Assembly: GCF_963576615.1 (NCBI RefSeq) | Contig: NC_088708.1 | Location: forward strand, 48,223,196-48,287,195 | Source of the DNA: Watersipora subatra | Taxonomy: Eukaryota; Bryozoa; Gymnolaemata; Cheilostomatida; Watersiporidae | DNA: 64,000 nt | Reading direction: 5' to 3' | Shown: positions 48,301-58,228 of the stretch, piece by piece | Layout of the letters: the number at the start of each line of letters is the position of its first letter | Position numbering within the stretch: the first letter of the stretch is position 1 | Made by a program: the position numbers and the translations under genes | The notes under the pieces: generated by a model | Database searches by the model: none | What the model was told of the DNA's origin: nothing | Seen by the model: the letters and a program-made list of their open reading frames with translations, nothing else

Positions 48301-51300
48301 TACAACTGGCTCAAGCTATATCTATTTCTCTAAAGTTTTGCTATGGCCATTGATGTCAATTAGTTCTAATGAAGAAAATTTTAAGCTGAAACCAAAACTT
48401 TTAAAACTAATCACTGCTAAACTTTTAGCTACAAATAACTTCAGAATTCATACATTTTGACTTGTATGATCTCTTGTGATTGCATAAAAACCTGCTTCAA
48501 GTATGGAGGTATCTTCAAAGCCAAGGAATGCTATGACATATTAGTGTATGGGTCTGTCTAGGACCAGCCAATGATATTCCTTACAATCATGCGACATCTG
48601 TATGCAAAGTAAGAGCTAACATGTTTTAGTAATAACTAACTAACCTTGACATAAGCCGAGTTTATTCAAACACTGTGAACAAACATGGGTTGAGAAAGTA
48701 ATATATATGTCAGTTTCAACTAAGTTAAGACTGTAGCGTGCCAACCTAGACTCGCCTACTCAAGACTCTATACATGTACAAACAGACATAATAACCTGAG
48801 TAAACAAATAAATTTTAGTAATTTACACAATTTGAGTCGGAAAAAATGTGTCTGGTGTCTTTATAGTTGTCTAGCACTAATTCTAGCCAACCCTCTACAT
48901 ACATTGTTGCGCTATTCAAATACCTGCTTTATAAGTTATAACTGTAGTTTGCTAAAGTAGGTACTCTTATAAAAATACTGGATAAGTATTTGACTATTAA
49001 AGTAAGTCTTATTACTTACTAATTATGTAAGTTACAAGCTTTACTAAATTTTGTCTAAATAAGACAAAATTTAAGTAATTTTGTTAAACTTCTGACTTAC
49101 TTATTTAACTAGTAAGTAAAATAAGTAAGTCTTTACTTATTTTACTTACTAGTTAAATAAGTAATATAAGTAAGTCTTTACTTGTTTTACTTACTTGATA
49201 AGTCAATTTTTATTACTTAAGTAAGTCAATGTAATTGACTTACTTAATTAGTCAAATTACTTACTTAATTTGACTAATGACTAATTTTTGTGACAGCCCT
49301 ACACCTACCAGACTCTAATAAGTACTTCAAGCATGTATGTGTAGCAAGAAAACGAGTGCATTATATGAAACCACATAAAAAAGCTAAATGTAATATATCA
49401 AATTATATTTTATGAAGCTAATGTAACCAAATTAGCATCAATAAAAAATATTTTAATGTTACCTAATCAGAAAGAGACGTGAAGTATGCATACGCTCGGA
49501 GTCATAGCTAGCAACGGTTAAACTAATTGAATTTACAGCGTTTTATTATTATCGCATTTTTTTTTTATTTTACTTTGGATTTTTAATGGCATTTTCACCT
49601 TCACTCACAAAACTTTAAAATCTTGATATAAACTTTGAAGATTGTATGTTAGAAATACTCTGTGTGTACAGCCGTAGCCAGTAGTTCAAATTATAAATCG
49701 GTGTTAGAAAACTTTGTAGATGAAGTAGAGGATTAGCTGTATAAGAATGCTTGTTAGCATGTTGAATGTAACACCAATAGTCCTACTAGTCCAATAGTCC
49801 TACTAGTCCAATAGTCCTACTAGTCCAATAGTCCTACTAGTCCAATAGTCCTACTAGTCCAATAGTCCTACTAGTCCAGTAATCCTACTAGTCCAATAGT
49901 CCTACTAGTTCAATAGTCCTACTAGTCCAATAGTCCTACTAGTCCAATAGTCCTACTAGTCCAATAGTCCTACTAGTCCAATAGTCCTACTAGTCCAATA
50001 GTCCTACTAGTCCAGTAGTCCTACTAGTCCAATAGTCCTACTAGTCCAATAGTCCTACTAGTCCAATAGTCCTACTAGTTCAATAGTCCTACTAGTCCAA
50101 TAGTCCTACTAGTCCAATAGTCCTACTAGTTCAATAGTCCTACTAGTCCAATAGTCCTACTAGTCCAATAGTCCTACTAGTCCAATAGTCCTACTAGTCC
50201 AATAGTCCTACTAGTTCAATAGTCCTACTAGTCCAATAGTCCTACTAGTTCAATAGTCTTACTAGTCCAATAGTCCTACTAGTCCAATAGTCCTACTAGT
50301 TCAATAGTCCTACTAGTCCAATAGTCCTACTAGTCCAATAGTCCTACTAGTTCAATAGTCCTACTAGTCCAATAGTCCTACTAGTCCAATAGTCCTACTA
50401 GTCCAATAGTCCTACTAGTCCAATAGTCTTACTAGTCCAATAGTCCTACTAGCAAAACCAAAGAGCAATAATAAAAATGTTAAATTGATCAGGCAATAGA
50501 ATTAAGGGTCAACAGAAGTGGGTGATTAGCTAATCATGCCTAGTCATTCAGATTACACCCTACCGTGATTGGATAAACTCAAACGTATCAATATAAACAG
50601 AAATTATCTCCCTTTGGTTTCCTCTTTCCTTGGTTCCTTTTCCATGATATCGCTGAATTATTCTATGGTAGACCATATTATTAGCGTGTTAAATAGCAGT
50701 ATGAGTAACTTGTTTCTCTACATGATCATATTTTTATTTTCACGATCTTCAGCTGGTGAAATCATGGTTTTATTTTTGTTCAATTATCAGGCAACTAATA
50801 GAAGCATAACGATACCTGGGTTGTGGCGCAATTGTCGACGACGATGTACCACCATCTCTCTCTCTTGGAAGAAAAAGTTCTTCCTCCTTTACATTCATAC
50901 CAATCCTCTCCGTTGATTTGAATAATGCTGCAGCCAGACCACCGATAGCGTGTCGTTAGATTTATGACCTGGTTGTTCTCCGGCAGCAAAACAGATTCTT
51001 TCTCGTAGCATGTCTGCCAAATGACCAATTAAAGTGGAAAATCTGTTCGCTTATACGTATGTATAGAAGTTGTACATGAGTACCATTTCAAGCAGCAATT
51101 ATTGTTTAAATTTAGGCTAGTGAGTGTTATTTAAATTGATGCGTTAGATTATCCAAAGTGATGTCTGCTTGCATAACAAATCAACTATTCACAGATAAAT
51201 ATATGTTTTCATATAATAACAGCTCCAACTTATAGTTATGTACAATATAGTAGCTACATATGCCTAACATGGATAAGAAAGGAAATTAATAACTGGGAGA

Positions 51301-54300
51301 CAATATTCATTTTTACAATATTAGAGAAGCCATTTGCTATACAGCAAGAATTCAACAGCACGTATATGTTGGGAATACAATGACAGAACTGGCTCGAATG
51401 CCATTGAAAGCATTTTCTTCCTTTGCCAACTTACTAGGTCAAAGGTCGCTTGAAGAGTATAACTTGCTCAGATTTTACCATTTGAGCCCAAAAACACAAT
51501 TTCATAAAGAAAATGAGCGTGAATGATGGTATGTGTACAGCTACAGCTGAATTCAAGTTAAGGAAGTTTATCTCTGACTGTATCAAAGATGCAAAGCAGT
51601 AAGAGCCATCTATCATATTAGGAATATTCTCCTCTGGCAAACACAATTTCATAGCCCAAAGGAACTGAGCAAGCTACAAAAAAAACTGACACGCAGTTGT
51701 ATTACCACCCGGAAACACCAGTTGAAGCAGTGAGTTGAGGCTACAAATATAGGAAAATAAAATAACACAAATCTTACCAGGGCTGGGGCGCTCACTTGTT
51801 CCTGCAACATTGCTTAACATTTAAAAAGAATAAGAATAATACATACAATAGGAATAGCAATCAATATATATAAATCTCACAAAGTTCGTGTCTGTGTGTT
51901 TTGGTTTGTCCAGATAGAGCTATTGCAATATTAGAATGAAGAATCTGTATCGGAGAAAATTTGATCTTGGAACCTCCCTTTCACCAGTTGACATGCTAAC
52001 CTATTGAGCCACGCGAGATTGATAGATTGATTGGGCGATATGAGTAAATATTTGGGTAAAAATACCACTACACGTTACGCAGCTTGATTAAAGCTTACTC
52101 TCACGGCTCTTATTAGTAAGTTACTATCCTACTCAATTTAGCCATTGGCAATGTGCCAGTCTAATGGCAAGTGGCAGGCAGATGCATTATCTGCCACTGT
52201 TTTATAACCATTTTTAATACCTGTGCACCACCGGGGATTCATCTAGTACATATAATAAGAATAACAATACATATAATGGGAATAACAAGAATACATACAA
52301 TAGGACTAACAATAATACATATATCGGTAATTAAAATAAAAATATGCTACAGGAACAACAGCTAGGAATAAAATGATATAGGAAAAACAGTAACACATAA
52401 ATACATACAATAATAATAACAATATATATACATATATATAATTTATATATATATGTTATATATATAATTTTATATATATATAAAACAAGAATAACAATCT
52501 ATTTTATTTTTAATTAGCTGTAATTCAGACAACAGAGCTTGAAGGTAAAACTAAAGCCTGTGTTCCAGACCAATAAACCCACATGTTCATCTATAAATAT
52601 AAGGAATATATTGCTGCATCAGTGTCTAAACCCCACCATCTATGAAACCCTACTACCTCGTACATGTACTATGCATATTATTTGTGACAGAGGTATACTA
52701 CCAACATAGAGAAGGCTTACAATCAGTGTTGAGCACAAAACCCTCATTTAAACTTATGCCAGACTGCTTGTAACCCACACATTATTCCTAGAAAATGTCA
52801 GCTGCTGACAGCGCTCCCCCACGTAACAAAGTATAAATTATCATATTTAACATTTGTGGAGTTGTTCACCACTGCAATTATAATGCTACTAGCATTCATT
52901 AAATAACTTTACCCGCAGTGTGGCATAAATGCAAAAGGTAACGGCAAAAACTTACTTTTTTTGAACGTAGTGAGGGGTAGACCTCTGGCCATTGTATGTC
53001 ATGATAGAGGAGAATATTCTGTGCTGCATTAGGACCTTCGTCGTATTTCTATTATTGAAACATGATGGTTATTATATGTATAAGTAACAACGAGGAGATA
53101 ACTCTACACAAAACTGTGCAAAATTGAGAATGACAATGAGTACGACGCATGAGCATAGTGCAAGATACTTACTCGAGGGTAGTAGAACTCAAACTGCAGT
53201 CGTCCGGCTTTCGATAAAAAGCAAAACCTGGTCAAAAATTCCCAACTCTACAAAAGCACCATAAGAATTTACACTGATTACACAGTAGTCATAAAAGTAC
53301 ATTGAGGGTAGCATGGCTAAAGCTAGGCGAATTGTTTGGGGAAAGCAGCAAATAAAACCAACGAGGGAGTAGTTCCCTTGGTACTGCATACCTACCAAGC
53401 AGGTGCTAACAACATCAGCACTGCTACTAGTATTGCAGAACCACAGCACCGCTACTACTATTGCAGAACCACAACACCGCTACTAGTATTGCAGAACCAC
53501 AGCACCGCTACTAGTATTGCAGAACCACAGCACCGCTATTAGTATTGCAGAACCACAGCAATGCTACTAGTATTGCAGAACCACGCTGTTGATGAAGGAT
53601 GAAGCCAGCTCCAATCTACTAACACAATTCTAAGACAAACTCTAACACTGTCTCCAACTGTAGAATAAACCTTGTTTAGTACTAGTAATTATTGCTGCGT
53701 TGTCTATTATTGACAATAACTTAAGCTCTATTGCTGGTTTACTTAGATCACTACAGAACACAATTTTTGAGGCAACAAAAAGATAGTAATTTGATCAAAT
53801 CAGATCTAACAAAATCCTGGGTTTATGTCAACAGAATAAAAGTTCTTAAACAAATGAAAAAACCATGAAAAAACAATATCGCTTGTCTAATGTTTCGTAG
53901 AATCTATGTTTAAAAAGCATTAGACCTTTTGTTGCTTTATGTGATGCCAATATTTCTCAGCTTCTCAATTGTAATGAAGGTTACACTCGAGGACTCATGA
54001 TAGTTTTTCAACCTGAATGCAAGGACAAAACATGCACAAATCGGTCATTTAGCACCTTCATGGCAATTGACCAATAAAATGGAAATCTGAGCAAGGGCAA
54101 TTCCCTAACTACATCAAAGCCATTATACAAGTAGTTTGGCAACACAAGTCAATAGCTGATGAAATCAGATTCTTAAAAAAAATTTGCTATTTTCAGAAGA
54201 TACACTTTTAAACCGTATGTAAATAAGTTTAAAAAGTTTGAATAAAATGTTATAGATATAATGTGATCAATACGTATGCATTTTTTTGAAATTATCATTT

Positions 54301-55023
54301 TAGCGCAAAATTCAGATGTGGACTAAAATTTACATTCTGCCGATTGATACTGCTAAAAAAACCATTTTGGATCCAAATTTTTGCTGTTGAAACACTTGGT
54401 CGTTTTTAAACATAAAAAAAGATTGTCAGGTTCACAACAACCTTCTAAATAAATAGCGTTTTGCTACAGCAAAATGAGTATTGAACAAATACAGATTACT
54501 TTGATGAATGGTGATGGCAAAAAATTGCAAAAATAGCTAATAATTGATGCATCACAAACCAAGTAAACTTAACACAATATTTGGTTTGATGCATTGATGT
54601 GTACACAGTTATCTAACGCATAACAGGTTTCAATAGAATTGTTTTGATAAACAACAAAAACAGATAAACCAGTGCTGCAGAATTTATGTGAACTATTTAT
54701 TTAACTGTTAAAATATTCTGAGCAAATAAATAGACTATAAAATAGGACAAATTATGATGCATTAAAAAATCGACAATAAAAACTTCTGTAATCTTACGAA
54801 TATTGCACTTCTTGCACATCAATATTGTCGCATGTGTAAATAATATTCCACCTTCAGTAATAGAAAAACTACAAACTAGTAAATTTAATAACCATCGTAC
54901 TTGAAAAATTGTTGTTTCTAGTGTTCCCGAGACTTTTAACTCTTCAGATCGCTCTGATAGCAGCAATAATGTAAGGATGACAAAAAATAATTTGTTTGCA
55001 CTAGGTAAGACTGTAACCGCCAT
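39187..55023 (-). CDS. TMEM145: TMEM145 orthologue, complete, 12 coding exons
   Basis: This is a seven-helix membrane protein of the GPR180/TMEM145 (intimal thickness-related receptor) family. Members sit in secretory or plasma membranes and their molecular role is poorly defined. Exons, 5' to 3': 55023-54901, 53247-53173, 53048-52956, 51013-50816, 47808-47721, 47584-47513, 46358-46209, 43847-43675, 42372-42200, 42018-41898, 40531-40472, 39381-39187. All borders are GT-AG and all phases join, giving 1521 nt and 506 residues, close to the human protein's length of about 490. Residues 1-26 form a signal peptide. Residues 27-192 are the luminal/extracellular domain, with the hallmark FCFLSKAGRLQFEFYYPR (about 49-66) and NLT and NIT glycosylation sequons. 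Seven hydrophobic segments lie at about 194-440, with family motifs RQLYHTTFK, GKGYTITRGRIS, FDPALVLYLYDS, HFPEKMSFYVPF and NKTFPYHIKTTQ. The tail (443-506) is poorly conserved. Exons and phases are seen directly; the orthology call rests on recalled family motifs. No UTRs or poly(A) site could be placed. Confidence 0.93.
40472..40531 (-). CDS. TMEM145: TMEM145 exon 11
   Basis: A 60-nt exon, phase 0 to 0, encoding ILTWPTMANKTFPYHIKTTQ. NKTFPYHIKTTQ matches the cytoplasmic block that follows helix 7 in the family. Acceptor ACCTTGTAG, donor GTAAGT. An AT-rich minisatellite begins about 60 bp upstream. Confidence 0.93.
40592..41080. repeat. AT-rich minisatellite in TMEM145 intron 10
   Basis: Irregular tandem copies of ATTATATTATTATATACTAT separated by short spacers (ACTATATTACACC, ACATATT, ATACACATT). 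The 142-codon plus frame across it (YYIIIYYT-type) is an artefact. Confidence 0.95.
41898..42018 (-). CDS. TMEM145: TMEM145 exon 10 (helices 6 and 7)
   Basis: A 121-nt exon. Its first base completes Trp of TVWFWFG. It encodes the rest of helix 6, PVWIKEKVVQG, and helix 7 (CMLFVTFFGHLVFL). Acceptor ATATTGTAG, donor GTAAGT. Confidence 0.93.
42057..42212. repeat. 36-bp tandem repeat across the exon 9/intron 9 border
   Basis: Just over four copies of a unit containing AACACAATGACTCACCATAC. On the minus strand each copy carries ACTGTATG|GTGAGTCATT, the exon end and donor of TMEM145 exon 9, at 42200, 42164, 42128 and 42092. Confidence 0.95.
42200..42372 (-). CDS. TMEM145: TMEM145 exon 9 (helix 5); end lies in a tandem repeat
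   Basis: The exon encodes SFDPALVLYLYDSLPGY, helix 5 (IGVRILSWIWFLYGIGF) and the HFPEKMSFYVPF loop. Acceptor TGTTGCAG. It ends in phase 2 inside a Trp codon before donor GTGAGT. The last part of the exon and its donor belong to a 36-bp tandem repeat, so three further identical G|GTGAGT donors lie at 36, 72 and 108 bp into the intron. The in-frame codon after Trp is TGA, so use of any later donor would truncate the protein. Confidence 0.93.
43137..43305. repeat. about 44-bp tandem repeat in TMEM145 intron 8
   Basis: Four diverged copies of a unit with TACCTACACAGAACTAAAAG and GAGTTACAAGGGAGTCATTT. On the minus strand each holds GTGTAGGTAA, a donor-like word. Confidence 0.88.
43675..43847 (-). 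CDS. TMEM145: TMEM145 exon 8 (helices 3 and 4)
   Basis: A 173-nt exon encoding helix 3, the strongly conserved GKGYTITRGRIS loop, and helix 4 (IIVFSIVFICVTIAMIIW). Acceptor TTGTTTCAG, donor GTAAGT, ending in phase 0. Confidence 0.94.
44400..44545. repeat. AT-rich low-complexity tract
   Basis: Overlapping TATAATATATA and TTTATAATATATTA words with partial inverted symmetry, in TMEM145 intron 7. Confidence 0.8.
45028..46167. mobile_element. family D/E element with giant internal inverted repeat, in TMEM145 intron 7
   Basis: The left end AGGTTGGTTCACGC and right end GTGTGAAACAGCCT are flanked by TAA on both sides. The left 290 bp (45028-45320) recur inverted at about 45436-45720 around about 115 bp, so the first 0.7 kb folds on itself. 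The remainder (45720-46167) matches the E sequence at 27.9-29.0 kb. Paired open frames on both arms (for example 45063-45251 and 45504-45692) are mirror-image artefacts. The right end stops 41 bp before TMEM145 exon 7. Confidence 0.8.
46209..46358 (-). CDS. TMEM145: TMEM145 exon 7 (helix 2)
   Basis: A 150-nt exon, phase 1 to 1. It starts with the conserved RQLYHTTFK loop, then helix 2 (ASLCVEYLALIAQLIYWV) and YGYSGIP. The acceptor is ATATTTTAG. The donor GTACAA is non-optimal but is the one that keeps frame, restoring Gly before RFLDFA of exon 8. Confidence 0.9.
47513..47584 (-). CDS. TMEM145: TMEM145 exon 6 (helix 1)
   Basis: A 72-nt exon, phase 1 to 1, encoding ILQETIAFFLAYMFLLCLSL, the first membrane helix. 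Acceptor TGTTGCAG, donor GTAAGT. Both split codons resolve to Tyr. Confidence 0.93.
47721..47808 (-). CDS. TMEM145: TMEM145 exon 5
   Basis: The exon encodes 29 residues plus one base of a split Tyr codon. It holds NYNITMTND, with an N-glycosylation sequon, and HYSADEF, the conserved element just before the first membrane helix. Acceptor TTGTTTCAG, donor GTAAGT. The preceding intron is about 3.0 kb and carries a 22-bp perfect hairpin and a 17-bp minisatellite. Confidence 0.93.
47955..48003. repeat. perfect inverted repeat, 22-bp stem, 5-nt loop, TMEM145 intron 4
   Basis: AACCGATCAGGTTGCGAGACTC, loop TTGCT, exact complement. It is GC-richer than its surroundings and lies about 150 bp upstream of TMEM145 exon 5 (within intron 4). 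No flanking transposon ends were seen. Confidence 0.95.
48960..49303. repeat. AAGTAAGT/ACTTACTT quasi-palindromic tract with hAT-like end
   Basis: Direct and inverse runs of AAGTAAGT fill about 300 bp, including TTAAGTAAGTCAAT-GTA-ATTGACTTACTTAA. The tract ends TTTTTGTGACAGCCCTA, which resembles hAT terminal repeats (TAGGGCTGTCA). A matching left terminus was not found, so the element call is tentative. Confidence 0.6.
49776..50452. repeat. 17-bp minisatellite, about 40 units
   Basis: Highly uniform copies of TCCAATAGTCCTACTAG with a few variants (TTCAATAG, TCCAGTAG, GTCTTACTAG). It lies in TMEM145 intron 4, about 360 bp downstream of exon 4. The uniformity suggests recent homogenisation. 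Confidence 0.97.
50816..51013 (-). CDS. TMEM145: TMEM145 exon 4
   Basis: The exon encodes 66 residues, phase 0 to 0. It begins TCYEKESVLLPENNQVINLT, the conserved ectodomain block with an N-glycosylation sequon, and has several cysteines (TCYEK, SGCS, YECK, DNCA). The donor is GTATCG, weaker than the other donors of the gene. Confidence 0.92.
51868..52247 (+). mobile_element. family A short copy with antisense tRNA-like segment, TMEM145 intron 3
   Basis: TATATAAATCTCACAAAG.. and TCTGTGTGTTTTGG.. form the head. The tRNA-like segment follows (GGAACCTCC on its complement as B-box region; GAGCCACGCGAG), then GGGGATTCATCTAGT as the end. The body is mostly missing. Confidence 0.5.
52425..52490. 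repeat. TA-rich microsatellite, TMEM145 intron 3
   Basis: Interrupted TA runs with partial self-complementarity. Confidence 0.9.
52956..53048 (-). CDS. TMEM145: TMEM145 exon 3
   Basis: The exon encodes 31 residues, phase 0 to 0. It contains the conserved QNILLYHDIQWPEVY block. The acceptor is AATAATAG. The donor GTAAGT follows a run of seven A, where a one-base slip would change the frame. Confidence 0.92.
53173..53247 (-). CDS. TMEM145: TMEM145 exon 2
   Basis: The exon encodes 25 residues, phase 0 to 0, after acceptor TTTTGTAG and before donor GTAAGT. It holds WEFLTRFCFLS followed by GRLQFEFYYPR, the most diagnostic block of the family's ectodomain. A 28-bp tandem array lies about 170 bp upstream, in intron 1. 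Confidence 0.93.
53418..53583. repeat. 28-bp minisatellite, about 6 units, TMEM145 intron 1
   Basis: Copies of a unit containing ATTGCAGAACCACAGCACCG with CTACTAGT. Each copy carries TTGCAG on the plus strand. The plus frame 53336-53542 is an artefact of the 28-bp period. Confidence 0.95.
54901..55023 (-). CDS. TMEM145: TMEM145 exon 1 (start and signal peptide)
   Basis: The exon encodes residues 1-41. The ATG at 55023 is followed by a hydrophobic run (LFFVILTLLLL) that fits a signal peptide, then the start of the mature domain (LKVSGTLET). It ends in phase 0 at CAA before the donor GTACGA. I chose this start because no other in-frame ATG precedes the hydrophobic run. Confidence 0.88.
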
Positions 55024-56395
55024 CTTGAATGTGTTTGGTCACATGATCGTTGTTGCACCGCAACAACGTAAATACGTCGTAAACAGCGGGATTCTTGTAA
55101 CTCAATTACGAAGGCCTGTCGATATCGTTACGGTCTATCGTTTAAAACAATCAAATCCATGCGTGGTTTAACTAAAATAATTTTTGTGAAAACAAATTAC
55201 ACGTAGGTATAATACTGTACATTGAAAAAAACTATAAAAAAGAACGTAAAAAGAGAAGACAACTCTAATTTTAAAGTTCGTATTTCATTACACTATTTTA
55301 CTACTCTTTACTAAAGCAAATAGTGTGATAAACCCAATGCTTTGTGTGATACACCTCCCTAAATTAACCAAAACGAGCTAAAACAAATTTCCTGTTTTTT
55401 AGTGATTGCAACTGAAAGCAATACTTCACCCTACTAGAAATACTGGACCCAACTAGAGGGAGCTGAAAGTAGCTTGCTGTTTTTTGCTAAAGTTACGAGA
55501 AGGAGCTGTATACAATGCTGCATAAAATACAACCTGCTTGACCAAACAGAAAAAAACTCAATACTTTGCTAAAAATTTCTAAATTTGTTGCTCTGATAAA
55601 CAAATGTACTTTTTAATTCTCAAAACTGTAGGCCTACTCAAAAAATAAGCAGCCCTTATCAGTGAATTGATTCCTTATGCTGTCGAGTAAGGTAGCATGA
55701 CGCAGGTCGAGATTAATTCCCAGGCGATTCACTCTCTTCTATTCATTCCCAAGGGCTAGTCTGAGATGTTATAAAATGCACTCTTTGCACTGACTTACAC
55801 ATTAATAAAAAACTACCCCTTATCACTTCATCACCACAGACTAATTGCCCCTTTTTGCTCATGAATACCCCTTTCCACTGTGTAGAAAGGGGTATTCATG
55901 TACCAAGCTAAAAACATACCCTTTTTTTATGAAAACACTCTAGAGTGTCAGGCCACCAAAAACACCCCTAAAACGTGCTTTTTTCACTATTGCTTGCATC
56001 ACTACTTTTATCATGCTAATGATTGATAAAATATTTACTTGCTATTTTTTTCTTAATATTACTAATTTCTGATTATTTATGATCGATGCAAATTGCAAAT
56101 AAAACAAACGAACATAAAACATGTGATTTTTTAAAATCTTCCTGATTAACTTCAATTCAGAAAATATTTCAATTAGAATTGTAGATGGCTATTCAGGGCC
56201 ACCACGTATTTGATAAAGCTCGGGCTTTACTTATTTCAACTAGTTTCCTGTTTTACTACAATACACACTTGTGGCAAAATCAAATACTGAGTTTTTGAAT
56301 GCCACAAAGCTTTAAAAAAATGAGCGAGTACATTTGTGACAGCAAAGTTTATAGTAGTGCACAGCCTCACTGAACTCTCCTTGTTATAGTACTAA
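55024..56395. other. upstream of TMEM145; no gene recognised
   Basis: The first 150 bp 5' of the TMEM145 ATG hold several CG dinucleotides (AACGTAAATACGTCGTAAAC) and probably the promoter and 5' UTR. The rest is AT-rich with one hairpin at 55860. Confidence 0.35.
55860..55900. repeat. perfect inverted repeat, 16-bp stem, 9-nt loop
   Basis: CATGAATACCCCTTTC, loop CACTGTGTA, exact complement. Confidence 0.93.
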
Positions 56396-56916
56396 TCTAT
56401 ATATATACATGTAAATCTCAGTGTTTGTCTTTTGTTTGTCTGTCTGTTCGTGTGTCCAGTTACAGCCACAAAATTTTAGGAATAAAAAATTTGCTGCACA
56501 CTGGATGTGAACTTGGAACCTCCAGTTCTGCATACGAGCTTTTATCCAATGCACTACACCGTCCAACTGACTATACTCTGGAATAAATTGTGCTCATACC
56601 CATTGCAGATGGCAATCTTTCATGGCTTCATGCTAAACATTTTAGCTAGCATTACGCTCGCATTATGCTAAAATTGTTGGCCAGAATAAATATGCTTAAA
56701 CTCACATGGGCAGCAAGACTATTGCAATCAGTATAGAGCTGTAGTAGGCACTTCAGTCAGTGCAGTATGAATTACACAGAAATAAACACAATACAGCAAA
56801 ATAAACAAACACCTTCATTTAAATGTTGGAATGGTAGACATTGTATATGTTGCATAAAAAAATTTCTGTGCAAAAAACTTTTTTATTACTCGTGCAATGC
56901 CGCGAATTTATCTAGT
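56396..56916 (+). mobile_element. family A element, short copy
   Basis: Head TCTATATATATACATGTAAA with TTTGTTTGTCTGTC, antisense tRNA-like segment at about 56508-56575 (complement carries GGTTCCAAGTTCAC), a short body, and the 3' end CTTTTTTATTACTCGTGCAATGC then ATCTAGT. The open frames at 56384-56566 and 56767-56973 are artefacts. Confidence 0.62.
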
Positions 56917-58119
56917 TTATATCTATATCTGATTTATCTTGTCTATCTCTTCTTTAAGCTATTGTATTTTTAAAGTCTGACAATCACCATAAAACTGCAT
57001 ATTTGTATAACGTTTAGAAAAAAAAAAATTACTACAAAGTAGTTATCTCCACATGAAGACACAGTGGTGTTAGATTACCAGTTCCAATGCATTCTGGATT
57101 ATTACATATAAAATTGAAATATTGGAGTACGGATACAGAGAAGCAAGGATTTTTATGCTGCCATAACAGTGAACACTTTCAGCAATAAACCTGTGTCACA
57201 CAGCTTTGTGACTTTATGGGTACAAGCCTCAAATGGCCATGCTTTGGGAATAAACATAATACAGTACTTTAATTTTACCCAACTATAAACTATCTACACC
57301 AGGGTATGGTGCTGGTTGAATAGAAGATATGGATAGAAAATAGGCATTAATGTATGATTCTTTTCTTTGTTATTTATGTATAATCATATCACAGGATACT
57401 TAGTAGATAATTTGCAGTCTAATCTTTACCACAGAAGTTTCTAGTGACTGGATCTCCTATAAAAATAATCTAAGTGGGCAGTTTTCTTCTACAGCGTGCT
57501 CTGCATCTGACATCCGCATTCCATTATAAGAAGTTGTCTACTTTTATTGCAGTTACATCAATGTTCAAAATCTAGTTCTGGGCACAACACATAGAATTAG
57601 AATGTGGTCCTAGAGTGAGGCTAATGAGTAACTTTAGTTGTGGCACTCTGAGTATAATTACTGGCTAACTTATTGTCTTTTAGTAAAATATTCAAACTCG
57701 AATACAGTTCAAACATATTATACAGCTGACACACACAAATGGGTGAATCATGTACTTTTGTAATAAAGCTTATGTCTAACTACTATTATATGAAGGAAGT
57801 CACGTTAATTTTTTACCTGCTCTCTTTTTTCGATGTCCTTCTAATTAACTCAACTCTATCTCTCCAATTAGTCGGTTTTTTACTAAATAACCCTACTAGA
57901 AAGTGCGCCAACGAGTTCTTATGGTTTCGTCTATTTGAAAATATTTCAAATAGTAAGTGACTCGATGGGTACTAAAGTCTACTTCAGGGTTTTATCTTTG
58001 TACGCTAATAGACACTGTGAGATGACTTTAACTGTTTGTCCAACATATGAATCCTGTATATACAGCGACAAGATTTCTGTTTGATTGGACAGAAATTCTA
58101 ATCTCTAATAATTGATTGG
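56917..58119. other. no gene recognised (downstream of the SLC22-like gene)
   Basis: AT-rich sequence; probably includes the 3' UTR of the SLC22-like gene. No canonical poly(A) signal could be assigned. Confidence 0.35.
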
Positions 58120-58228
58120 TTATTGTTTTTGTTCTCTCTTTTCAGCTTCCAGAAGATCTTCATCAGCTCCACTCTCCAACTCGTCTTTTTGCGAGTGGCT
58201 GCCGTCTCCTACCAACTCAAGAGGAAAC
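58120..58228 (-). CDS. SLC22-like last exon (acidic tail)
   Basis: The first base completes a Glu codon. There follow 35 residues, rich in Glu and Asp with a Lys/Arg/Gln end, then TAA. Acceptor TCTATCACAG. The phase agrees with the preceding exon. Confidence 0.82.

Noticed and set aside
49776-50452. CRISPR-like regular array
   Set aside because: There are no spacers: the 17-bp units abut directly, as in a minisatellite, and the genome is eukaryotic.
53189-53449. 86-codon minus frame starting MLWFCNTSSS
   Set aside because: It overlaps TMEM145 exon 2 in a different phase; exon 2 in its own phase gives the conserved family motif.
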